A DNA stretch of 8,694 bases from Anaerorhabdus sp036637135 (GTDB lineage: Bacteria; Bacillota_I; Bacilli_A; Erysipelotrichales; Erysipelotrichaceae), in the NCBI RefSeq assembly GCF_036637135.1, contig NZ_JAVWNC010000075.1, positions 1 to 8,694 of the forward strand, written 5' to 3'. The position numbers were made by a program, and so were the translations under genes. The number at the start of each line of letters is the position of its first letter. Within the stretch, counting starts at the first letter, position 1. This document shows positions 1-5,743 of this stretch, piece by piece. The notes beneath the pieces were generated by a model. It searched no databases and was not told the DNA's origin. It saw nothing but the letters and a program-made list of their open reading frames with translations.

Positions 1-2
1 AA

Positions 3-47
3 GAATGCAAAGATTCTGGATTATATCCATTCGATTTGTGGCAATAA
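3..47 (+). CDS. Possible 3' end of a plus-strand gene (partial)
   Basis: The first bases read in frame 3 give a 14-residue tail (ECKDSGLYPFDLWQ) ending in TAA at 45-47. Eleven bases later begins a plus-strand intrinsic terminator (58-86), which implies that a plus-strand transcript ends here. Frame 1 is also open across the terminator to position 120, but it then runs antisense to the ABC ATPase, so it is less likely. Too little is present to name a product. The call rests on the terminator position rather than on protein similarity. Confidence 0.4.
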   Translation, partial: ECKDSGLYPFDLWQ

Positions 48-57
48 ATTATTAAAT

Positions 58-86
58 CAAAATACAATTTGTATTTTGGTTTTTTT
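58..86 (+). terminator. Intrinsic terminator, probably shared by convergent genes
   Basis: An 8-bp perfect stem (CAAAATAC / GTATTTTG, 58-65 and 71-78) with a 5-base loop is followed by G and seven T (80-86). This is a plus-strand Rho-independent terminator. The T-run overlaps the stop codon of the minus-strand ATPase (85-87). On the minus strand the same hairpin follows the ATPase stop and is preceded by an A-run, with only a weak T-tract after it (GATTTAATAATTT). It could therefore act in both directions, more strongly for the plus strand. Confidence 0.75.
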
Positions 87-834
87 AATAAGATCTATGA
101 TTATCTTGAAATGAAGCTAAAAATTGTTTTGTACGTTCTTGCTTAGGATGTTGAAAGAAATCTCTAACATTATTTTGTTCGATAATTTCTCCATGATCCA
201 TAAAAACAATCTTAGTTCCTATATTTTTCGCAAAACTTAATTCATGTGTTACAAGAATCATCGTCATTCCTTCTTGAGCAAGTTGTTTTATCACAGATAA
301 CACCTCTTGGATCAATTCAGGATCTAATGCTGATGTTGGTTCATCAAATAAAATTAATTCTGGATTTGTTGCGATGGCACGAGCTATTGCAACACGCTGT
401 TGTTGACCACCGCTAAGTTCATGGGGATAAGCGTCATACTTATCACTTAAACCAACTTTATCTAATGATGCTTTACCTATTCTATTCGCTTCATTTCTGT
501 TTATTTTTCGAGCAACGACTAATCCTTCAGTGACATTACCCAAGACTGTTTTATTACGGAACAGGTTAAAATTTTGAAATACAAAAGCAGTTCTTTTCCT
601 AATCTTATAAATGTCTTTTTTTGTGATTTTATTTAGTTCATACACTTCATCATCAAAATTTATTAATCCGCTATCTGCATGAGTAAGAAAATTAATCGAT
701 CGTAATAAGGTAGTTTTCCCTGAACCACTTGGTCCAATAATCATTACCACATCTTCTTTATTGACATCAAAACTGACTCCTTTTAATACTTGATTACCAT
801 CAAATGATTTAACAATATCCTTTACTTTTAACAT
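85..834 (-). CDS. Polar amino acid ABC transporter, ATP-binding protein
   Basis: This is the nucleotide-binding subunit of an amino acid importer (GlnQ/HisP/TcyC class, 249 aa, normal length), acting on the cytoplasmic face of the membrane to power uptake. Visible motifs are Walker A GPSGSGKTT (residues 34-42), Q-loop Q87, signature LSGGQQQR (140-147), Walker B ILFDEP (161-166), D-loop SALD (168-171) and switch histidine H197. All are intact, so it should hydrolyse ATP. The start is an ATG preceded by AGGTGA, which overlaps the stop codon of the upstream permease, so translation is probably coupled. It is the last gene of an operon with the permease, binding protein and small Cys-rich protein. 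The exact substrate cannot be told from this subunit; glutamine, cystine or another polar amino acid are all possible. Confidence 0.95.
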   Translation of the reverse strand: MLKVKDIVKSFDGNQVLKGVSFDVNKEDVVMIIGPSGSGKTTLLRSINFLTHADSGLINFDDEVYELNKITKKDIYKIRKRTAFVFQNFNLFRNKTVLGNVTEGLVVARKINRNEANRIGKASLDKVGLSDKYDAYPHELSGGQQQRVAIARAIATNPELILFDEPTSALDPELIQEVLSVIKQLAQEGMTMILVTHELSFAKNIGTKIVFMDHGEIIEQNNVRDFFQHPKQERTKQFLASFQDNHRSY

Positions 835-842
835 ACAGTCAC

Positions 843-1505
843 CTAATAAACCATTCTATACTTCTTCTCGAAATAATGTTGAACCTTTGTAAGTAGTGTA
901 CAAATGATAAGATAAATTAGTCCAACTTCACAATATAGAGCAAAGGGTTCATATGTCCTTGCGATAATTCGTTGTGTTGCCATCAACATTTCTAATATCG
1001 TAATATTGGATGCTAGAGATGTATCCTTCACTAAACTAATCAATGAATTACTTAACGATGGAAAAGCGATACGTAGTGCTTGTGGTAAAACGATTCGAAA
1101 TAGAGTTTGAGTCGTAGACATACCAACACAATAACCCGCTTCAAACTGTCCAACTGGTATTGCCTCAATAGCCGCTCTTATTGTTTCCGCATCATACGCA
1201 CTTGTATTTAGTGCAAACACAATAATTGCCGCTGGGAATGGTTCTATCAAAATACCTAAATTGGGTAAGCCATAAAAGATTACATATAACTGTACCAGTA
1301 AGGGTGTTCCACGAATAACCCATACATAGAACCTTGCGAATTGTTTTAATGGATTTATATTTGATACCTGAATCATCGCAATTATTAACGCTAATATTAA
1401 CGCTATGGCAAACGAAATAATTGTTAATGGAATGGTCATTGTTAACCCAGGTAATACTATTTTCCAAAATGAATCGAGTAAGATTTCAATTAATCTATCA
1501 TTCAC
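843..1505 (-). CDS. Polar amino acid ABC transporter, permease
   Basis: This is the membrane subunit of the importer (HisM/GlnP/TcyB family, 220 aa, full length). An N-terminal hydrophobic helix is followed by the family segment RGTPLLVQL (about residues 64-72). The EAA-type coupling loop is also present: EAGYCVGM at about 121-128, then IVLPQALR at about 137-144. Further helices lie near the C-terminus. Proteins of this kind normally form a dimer in the membrane with two ATPase subunits. The start is supported by an AAAGGAGG SD ten bases upstream of the ATG. It begins 13 bases after the binding-protein stop and ends 8 bases before the ATPase start. The run NTSAYDAETIRAAIEAIPVG resembles cystine/glutamine permeases, but this is not enough to fix the substrate. 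Confidence 0.94.
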   Translation of the reverse strand: MNDRLIEILLDSFWKIVLPGLTMTIPLTIISFAIALILALIIAMIQVSNINPLKQFARFYVWVIRGTPLLVQLYVIFYGLPNLGILIEPFPAAIIVFALNTSAYDAETIRAAIEAIPVGQFEAGYCVGMSTTQTLFRIVLPQALRIAFPSLSNSLISLVKDTSLASNITILEMLMATQRIIARTYEPFALYCEVGLIYLIICTLLTKVQHYFEKKYRMVY

Positions 1506-1518
1506 AATTATCCTCCTT

Positions 1519-2310
1519 TTATTGTTGCGTCAAATCAATACCAAAGTATTTATTTGATAACGCACTTAATTCTCCTGATGTTTTTAACTCATCAATAATT
1601 CTATTGATTTCAATCATTAAACTTTCTGTTTCTTCACCTTTTCGTAATGGTATCGAAACAGATGAAGCATCTTCTGTTAATGCAGCTATTTTTAGATTTG
1701 CATTTGGATGTTGTGCCATATAGTCATAATAAGAAACTTCCGCATTAAGTGTCGCATCCACTCTCCCTGATAATACCAACTCTATTGTTTGACTTAGATC
1801 ATCTACACCTGTTGGTGTTGCACCATAACTTTCCGCGAGTGTTGCGTAGGTGCTTGCTAATGTATTCGCGGTACTTTTTCCATTTAAATCTTCGAATGAA
1901 TTTATTAATGAATTATTTCCCTCAACAATAATTGCAGTTTTAATCAATGCATAGGGTGAAGTAAAATCATATTTTTGACTTCTCTGCTTTGTTACTTCTA
2001 CTCCGTTAAATACAATGTCATATCGTTTTGCATCTAATCCCGCAAACAAACTGTCCCATTCAGCCTCCATAAATGTTGCCTTTACTCCTAGTTTATCTGC
2101 AATGAGTTTCCCTAGTTCAACATCATATCCAACAAGTTCATCGGATTCATCATGATATGTCCAAGGGGACCATGTACCTTCTGTCGCAATAATAATTTCT
2201 CCTTTTTGTTTTATCAATGATAATAGGTCTTCACTTTTACTTTCTTTTGAATTACTACATCCAGTAATGACTAGTAATATCAAAATACAACTTATTAATA
2301 ATTTTTTCAT
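1519..2310 (-). CDS. Amino acid ABC transporter, solute-binding lipoprotein
   Basis: This is the extracellular substrate-binding protein of the importer (SBP family 3, 263 aa). The signal peptide has a lysine n-region, a hydrophobic core and lipobox VITGC, with C18 as the lipidated residue. Family features include GTWSPW (45-50), GYDVELGKLIADKLG (61-75), WDSLFAGLDAKRYDIV (85-100), TKQRSQKYDFTSPY (107-120), and VDATLNA (184-190). In the family the arginine (here R110) usually holds the ligand carboxylate and an aspartate near D185 holds the amino group. The overall pattern resembles cystine/polar amino acid binders such as FliY/TcyJ, and the cystine assignment is inference. The start ATG overlaps the stop of the upstream small gene (ATGA), with GAGGA about ten bases upstream, so translation is coupled to that gene. 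Confidence 0.94.
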   Translation of the reverse strand: MKKLLISCILILLVITGCSNSKESKSEDLLSLIKQKGEIIIATEGTWSPWTYHDESDELVGYDVELGKLIADKLGVKATFMEAEWDSLFAGLDAKRYDIVFNGVEVTKQRSQKYDFTSPYALIKTAIIVEGNNSLINSFEDLNGKSTANTLASTYATLAESYGATPTGVDDLSQTIELVLSGRVDATLNAEVSYYDYMAQHPNANLKIAALTEDASSVSIPLRKGEETESLMIEINRIIDELKTSGELSALSNKYFGIDLTQQ

Positions 2311-2549
2311 TTGTTTTTTTCCTCATCTTCTTTTTCAATTTGGTATACAAGATAATCCAGACAATCTATACACTTCTGCCCTTCATGCACTTTATCTAAT
2401 AACTTTTTCCTGTGTCTTGATAGAAGTGTCTTTTGATCTGATTTATTACCTGATTCATTACAATTCATAAAACAAGTTATCGTATCACAGTCACATCCTG
2501 CATCTTTTAAATTTTGTTCAATTGCTTCTTTTGTGATTTTATGACTCAT
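2307..2549 (-). CDS. Six-cysteine small protein, first gene of the importer operon
   Basis: An 80-residue charged, apparently cytoplasmic protein with no signal peptide or membrane segment. It has six cysteines: C19, C21, C26 and C30 in an N-terminal cluster (GCDCDTITCFMNC), and C60 and C63 in a CxxC within QKCIDCLDYL. Middle residues (LLSRHRKKLLDKVHEGQK) look helical. It recalls short uncharacterised Bacillota proteins with a conserved IDCLDYL segment, but I know of no proven function. The arrangement could suit metal binding or thiol chemistry, which is inference. An upstream in-frame ATG at 2561 lies one base from the AAGGAGGT SD (2562-2569) and cannot be used with it. The ATG at 2549, giving MSHK, is chosen instead, although its spacing of about 12 is long. 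Its stop overlaps the start of the binding protein. Confidence 0.82.
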   Translation of the reverse strand: MSHKITKEAIEQNLKDAGCDCDTITCFMNCNESGNKSDQKTLLSRHRKKLLDKVHEGQKCIDCLDYLVYQIEKEDEEKNK

Positions 2550-2561
2550 AATTTCAAGCAT

Positions 2562-2569
2562 ACCTCCTT
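2562..2569 (-). promoter_or_regulatory. SD that decides the start of the small Cys-rich gene
   Basis: AAGGAGGT on the minus strand is followed immediately by an ATG (2561) and, 12 bases downstream, by a second in-frame ATG (2549). The first is too close to be used with this SD, so the second start is preferred. Confidence 0.65.
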
Positions 2570-2587
2570 ACTTGTTTTTGCATATTC

Positions 2588-2616
2588 ATCGTAGCATTCA
2601 CTATTTCCAATAACAA
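2588..2616 (-). promoter_or_regulatory. Candidate promoter of the amino acid importer operon
   Basis: On the minus strand TTGTTA (2616-2611) is separated by 17 bases from TACGAT (2593-2588). An extended -10 TGC directly precedes the latter. The predicted start is near 2581, leaving a leader of about 32 bases before the small Cys-rich gene. Both hexamers are 4/6 matches, so this is modest. An alternative is CTGTCA (2650-2645), 16 bases, then TAGTAT (2628-2623). Confidence 0.35.
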
Positions 2617-2663
2617 ATACTTATACTAAATACTTTGCTATGCTTGACAGGTATAGTAAAATA
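2617..2663. repeat. Short repeats in the LysR/importer divergent control region
   Basis: ATACT occurs three times in a row with one- and two-base spacers (starts 2617, 2623, 2630). A related pair, TATACTAAATA (2622-2632) and TATAGTAAAATA (2652-2663), starts exactly 30 bases apart, about three helical turns, in the same orientation. They lie between the divergent lysR-type gene and the importer operon, where a LysR-type tetramer would be expected to bind. The sequence is AT-rich, so chance similarity is possible, and no clean T-N11-A palindrome stands out. Confidence 0.4.
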
Positions 2664-2685
2664 AATGATATAAGGAGGACATCCT

Positions 2686-3561
2686 ATGGAATTACGTGTA
2701 CTTGAATATTTTCTAGCTGTAACTCGTGAACAAAGCATTTCTGCTGCAGCCGAATCTTTACATCTATCTCAACCAACATTATCCAGACAACTAAAAGATA
2801 TGGAAGATGAACTTGGTAAACAACTCATTGTTAGAGGTAATCGCAAAATAACACTCACCGAAGAAGGTATGATCCTACGCAAAAGAGCCGAGGAAATATT
2901 AGATTTAGTTAGAAAAACTGAAAATGAAATTAATGTATCCGATGATATGATTAGTGGAGATATTTATATTGGTACTGGTGAAACAGAAGGGATGCGCTTG
3001 ATCGCATCTACTGCAAAGGAAATCCAAGAAATCTACCCTCATATACACTTTCACGTAGTAAGTGGTGATTCTGTTGACATCATTGAACGATTAAATCGTG
3101 GATTATATGACTTCGCTATTCTACTAGGTGATATTGACACAACAAAATACGATTCAATCTTATTGCCGTGTAAAGATATTTGGGGAGTATTAACTAGAGA
3201 AGACTCAATTCTCGCATCAAAAAAAGAGATTCATCCTGAAGACTTATGGAATGAACCTCTCATTTTATCGCGTCAAGCGATGAATAGTTATGGATTACCT
3301 ACCTGGTTTAAAAAAGATATGAACGAGTTACATGTTTCCGCAACCTATAATCTAATTTATAATGCCTCAATCATGGTCCAAGAAGGAATGGGACATGCTT
3401 TAACTCTTGATCATCTTGTAAATACTACAGGTGATAGCGATTTGTGTTTTAGACCTTTATCACCATCATTAGAATTGGGTATGCAAATAGTTTGGAAGAA
3501 ATATCAAGTATTATCTAAACCGACTGAAAAATTCTTAAACCGTCTGCAAGAAAAATTCTAA
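2686..3561 (+). CDS. LysR-family transcriptional regulator
   Basis: A 291-residue regulator of normal LTTR length. The N-terminal winged helix-turn-helix spans about residues 1-60, with recognition-helix segment SQPTLSRQLKDMEDELG at 28-44 and the wing near RGNRKITLTEEG (50-61). It is followed by a linker helix (about 62-85) and a periplasmic-binding-protein-like effector domain beginning near GDIYIGTGETEG (91-102). The ATG is preceded by AAGGAGG eight bases upstream. It is the only complete plus-strand gene here and is divergent from the importer operon. The usual LTTR pattern therefore predicts control of that operon and of its own gene in response to a small ligand, perhaps the imported amino acid (inference). 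It converges with the hydrogenase gene, leaving 20 bases between stops and no visible terminator. Confidence 0.95.
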   Translation: MELRVLEYFLAVTREQSISAAAESLHLSQPTLSRQLKDMEDELGKQLIVRGNRKITLTEEGMILRKRAEEILDLVRKTENEINVSDDMISGDIYIGTGETEGMRLIASTAKEIQEIYPHIHFHVVSGDSVDIIERLNRGLYDFAILLGDIDTTKYDSILLPCKDIWGVLTREDSILASKKEIHPEDLWNEPLILSRQAMNSYGLPTWFKKDMNELHVSATYNLIYNASIMVQEGMGHALTLDHLVNTTGDSDLCFRPLSPSLELGMQIVWKKYQVLSKPTEKFLNRLQEKF

Positions 3562-3581
3562 CGCGAAATTAATATGATTTT

Positions 3582-5117
3582 CTAACTCATCTTTTCAAAT
3601 AATTCTTTTCCAACAGAACAAATAGGACAAAGATAATCATCAGATTCTTGAGTCAAATCTCCTTCATAAACATATCCACACATAATACAATGATATCTAA
3701 TTGAATCAGTTTGTACTTTTTCTAATACTTTTGTTGGTTCACTATAGACACTTGGATCTTCATTTAAATCTTGACTGCGATCTACATAACTTGTATGAAG
3801 TAATTGCTCGGCTAATTCACTAAGTGGTTGCGAGAAATATTCTTCATACAATTTTTTTAATTCAATATTCTCATGACTATAGCGTATTGTAGACCTATCA
3901 TCATCTTCATATAAACTCTTAATACGAGCATTACGTACTTCATCCATATCTTGATTTAAATGAATTGGTTGTCCACCACCTGATATACATCCACCACTAC
4001 ACGTCATAACTTCTACAAAGTGATATCCATCGATTCCATTTTTAATAAATTCACGTGCGTTATTTGTACCATGTATTACAGCAACCTTTATATCCATATT
4101 GTTAATTTTAACTGTTGCTTCTTTGATGCCATTTAATCCTCGGATACTTTCGAACTTGATAGATTCGAGTGGTAAGTTTTTTCCTTCCAGCATATAGGCT
4201 GCTGTTCTAAGTGCCGCTTCCATTACACCTCCCGTATTACCAAAAATAACCCCTGCTCCACTTCCCTTAGGTAGCAAGCCATCATACTCTGATTCTTCCA
4301 CATCATTTAAATCTAAATTTAGTGCTTTTAACCATTTCGCAAGTTCTCGTGTTGTAATTACATAATCTGTATCTTGAATATTTTCTTTACCCTCTAACTT
4401 ACCTGCATCATTCATCTCAGGTCTTTTTATTTCATATTTTTTTGCAGTACATGGTGTAATCGCAACTGTAATGATATCTTCAATATTCAATTTCTCTTTT
4501 TCTTTGAAGTATGTTTTTATCGTTGGTCCAAACATAGAAATAGGACTTTTCGATGTTGATATATTGTTTAACATCGTTGGATAATATGTTTCTACAAATT
4601 TTACCCACGCTGGACAGCAACTTGTGAATTGAGGTAGTGGCTTGTTGTTCGTTATTCGATCAATTAATTCACTAGCTTCTTCCATAATTGTTAAATCCGC
4701 CGCGAATGTTGTATCAAAAATATAATTACCACCTAACTTACGTAAAGCACCAATCATTTTTTTCTCTACGAAACTACCATTAGACATCCCAAACTCTTCA
4801 CCCAAACCAACTCTTACACTTGGTGATGTCATGAATACCACCTTTTTATTCCCTGAATCAATTACCCTTTGAACATCCATCCAATCTTGTCTTTCAACTA
4901 ATGACCCTGTTGGACACGCCAAAATACATTGACCACAATTGATACAAATAGCCGTATCCATTGTTTTATTCATATCAAAATGACCTCCAACTGAAATCAT
5001 TTGGCTACAAACGTCCCTACACTTACCACACTTAATACATAAATCTTCAATTCTCTTCAATGAAACATTGTTTGGTTCTACTGGAACTCTAATTCCTACT
5101 TCTAAATGTTTTGTCAT
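3582..5117 (-). CDS. [FeFe] hydrogenase with N-terminal ferredoxin and C-terminal rubredoxin domains
   Basis: A 511-residue cytoplasmic iron-only hydrogenase, catalysing reversible H2 formation from protons and electrons. Domains in order: a 2[4Fe-4S] ferredoxin (C27, C30, C33, C37 and C58, C61, C64, C68); the H-cluster core with L1 TSCCPAW (165-171), L2 TPCTAKKYE (221-229) and L3 EVMTCSGGCISGGGQP (369-384); and a C-terminal rubredoxin-type iron site (C477, C480, C497, C500). All four H-cluster cysteine ligands (C168, C223, C373, C377) and the proton-shuttle cysteine C167 are present. L2 has Thr where many clostridial enzymes have Met, a change I loosely associate with group B enzymes. The start is the ATG at 5117 with AGGAGTG (5124-5130). 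A longer frame from 5165 would begin upstream of the predicted transcription start and lacks an SD. The gene is probably monocistronic. No maturase genes (hydE, hydF, hydG) are nearby. Confidence 0.95.
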   Translation of the reverse strand: MTKHLEVGIRVPVEPNNVSLKRIEDLCIKCGKCRDVCSQMISVGGHFDMNKTMDTAICINCGQCILACPTGSLVERQDWMDVQRVIDSGNKKVVFMTSPSVRVGLGEEFGMSNGSFVEKKMIGALRKLGGNYIFDTTFAADLTIMEEASELIDRITNNKPLPQFTSCCPAWVKFVETYYPTMLNNISTSKSPISMFGPTIKTYFKEKEKLNIEDIITVAITPCTAKKYEIKRPEMNDAGKLEGKENIQDTDYVITTRELAKWLKALNLDLNDVEESEYDGLLPKGSGAGVIFGNTGGVMEAALRTAAYMLEGKNLPLESIKFESIRGLNGIKEATVKINNMDIKVAVIHGTNNAREFIKNGIDGYHFVEVMTCSGGCISGGGQPIHLNQDMDEVRNARIKSLYEDDDRSTIRYSHENIELKKLYEEYFSQPLSELAEQLLHTSYVDRSQDLNEDPSVYSEPTKVLEKVQTDSIRYHCIMCGYVYEGDLTQESDDYLCPICSVGKELFEKMS

Positions 5118-5123
5118 AATAAT

Positions 5124-5130
5124 CACTCCT
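5124..5130 (-). promoter_or_regulatory. SD that decides the hydrogenase start
   Basis: AGGAGTG on the minus strand lies six bases before the ATG at 5117. It sits almost exactly at the predicted transcription start (about 5130), so the mRNA leader would be only about 13 bases. Confidence 0.75.
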
Positions 5131-5136
5131 GAAATG

Positions 5137-5165
5137 ATTATAACCTTATTGATATTTATTATCAA
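5137..5165 (-). promoter_or_regulatory. SigA-type promoter of the hydrogenase gene
   Basis: TTGATA (5165-5160), a 17-base spacer, and a perfect TATAAT (5142-5137) on the minus strand, giving a predicted start near 5130. This is the best promoter in the window. The -35 element and most of the spacer lie within the inverted repeat 5145-5169. The AT-rich DNA just upstream contains two A7 tracts that could act as an UP element. Confidence 0.8.
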
Positions 5166-5169
5166 TAAG
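5145..5169 (-). promoter_or_regulatory. Fur-box-like operator over the hydrogenase promoter
   Basis: A perfect inverted repeat with 10-bp arms (CTTATTGATA at 5145-5154 and TATCAATAAG at 5160-5169) separated by five bases. Read on the minus strand, its 15-base core TGATAATAAATATCA matches the Bacillus-type Fur 7-1-7 box (TGATAAT-N-ATTATCA) at 13 of 14 defined positions. It differs from the PerR box (TTATAAT-N-ATTATAA) at the outer bases. It overlaps the -35 region and spacer and lies upstream of the predicted transcription start. It is therefore expected to act as DNA rather than as an mRNA hairpin. The fit to an FNR site (N4 spacing) or Rex site is poorer. Confidence 0.6.
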
Positions 5170-5182
5170 AAATTTAATTATA

Positions 5183-5200
5183 TTTTTTTATTATTTTTTT
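5183..5200 (-). promoter_or_regulatory. Phased A-tracts upstream of the hydrogenase promoter
   Basis: Two seven-base A-tracts (T7 on the plus strand at 5183-5189 and 5194-5200) are spaced 11 bases start to start, about one helical turn, at roughly -53 to -70 from the predicted hydrogenase start. Such tracts are typical of curved DNA or UP elements. This is inference from composition. Confidence 0.4.
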
Positions 5201-5234
5201 CTACTATAGAAGTAACTCTTTTATTATTAATAAT

Positions 5235-5268
5235 AAAAAGGATTGATCTATTATTGCCATCAATCCTT
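5235..5268 (-). terminator. Intrinsic terminator of the brnQ-acetyltransferase operon
   Basis: On the minus strand, 15 bases after the acetyltransferase stop, a 10-bp perfect stem (AAGGATTGAT at 5268-5259 and ATCAATCCTT at 5247-5238) with an 11-base loop ends in a run of five T. Just beyond is an all-AT palindrome (5219-5238). There is no T-run on the plus side, so it works for the minus strand only. Confidence 0.85.
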
Positions 5269-5283
5269 AAATAATTCGTTATT

Positions 5284-5739
5284 TTATACTTGTTTAACCA
5301 TTTCAATGAACTGATATTCTCCACCATTTGTTTCTTGTGTAAATTCCTTAACTATCGTATATCCACATGTTTGATAACAGTTAATTGCTCTTTTATTAAA
5401 TGATGCAACATTCATTTTCAATGTCTTTGTTTTAACCAAACTCAAGATATATTTTTCAATTAGCAAAACAAATGTTTTACCATATCCTTTTCCACATATA
5501 TCTGGTCGTAATCCCAACCCAATTTCTACACCATCATCTTCGACAGTGTATGAAAAATAGCCTATTAATTCATTCTCATCCAGTACTTCAAATACATTAT
5601 TTCGCATATCTTCATGAATGAATTCATTATAGTCTTCTAAATCAGCAGTCATATCATAGAAAGCAAAATCACCTGAGTACTTCCAATTATTAGCTATCTG
5701 CAAAGCATTTTTTTGAGATAATTCATTAATTGCAATCAT
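5284..5739 (-). CDS. GNAT-family N-acetyltransferase
   Basis: A 151-residue single-domain acetyltransferase, normal for the family. The acetyl-CoA-binding motif A is visible as beta-strand VEIGLGLRP (71-79) followed by the pyrophosphate loop RPDICGKGYGKTF (78-90), the R/Q-x-x-G-x-G/A signature. The later segment NVASFNKRAINCYQTCGY (about 110-127) is the usual motif B region, with the asparagine/tyrosine pattern typical of the fold. The acceptor substrate cannot be predicted. Its ATG lies four bases after the brnQ stop, with only a weak purine-rich SD inside the end of brnQ, so translation is probably coupled to brnQ. An intrinsic terminator follows. Whether it acts on an amino acid or peptide linked to BrnQ transport is unknown. 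Confidence 0.9.
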   Translation of the reverse strand: MIAINELSQKNALQIANNWKYSGDFAFYDMTADLEDYNEFIHEDMRNNVFEVLDENELIGYFSYTVEDDGVEIGLGLRPDICGKGYGKTFVLLIEKYILSLVKTKTLKMNVASFNKRAINCYQTCGYTIVKEFTQETNGGEYQFIEMVKQV

Positions 5740-5743
5740 GTGT

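Noticed and set aside
1192..1467. 91-aa minus-strand open frame inside the permease gene
   Set aside because: It lies wholly within the permease in another frame, has no SD, and shows low-complexity residues with no domain. The permease frame is clearly the coding one.
3551..3590. Terminator between the convergent LysR and hydrogenase genes
   Set aside because: Only AGAAAA/TTTTCT can pair around a long loop, with no T-run. Not enough for an intrinsic terminator.
5118..5165. 16-residue N-terminal extension of the hydrogenase (start at 5165)
   Set aside because: That start has no SD, lies at or upstream of the predicted -35, and would encode an Ile-rich tail unlike hydrogenases. The ATG at 5117 has a good SD.
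5149..5165. FNR or Rex site reading of the hydrogenase inverted repeat
   Set aside because: The TTGAT/ATCAA halves are seven bases apart, not four as for FNR, and the odd-length 17-base core does not fit the 18-base Rex consensus. The Fur 7-1-7 alignment is better.
5068..5274. 68-aa plus-strand open frame across the hydrogenase promoter
   Set aside because: It overlaps the hydrogenase start, promoter, operator and AT-rich spacer. Its hydrophobic translation comes from T-runs, and it has no SD.
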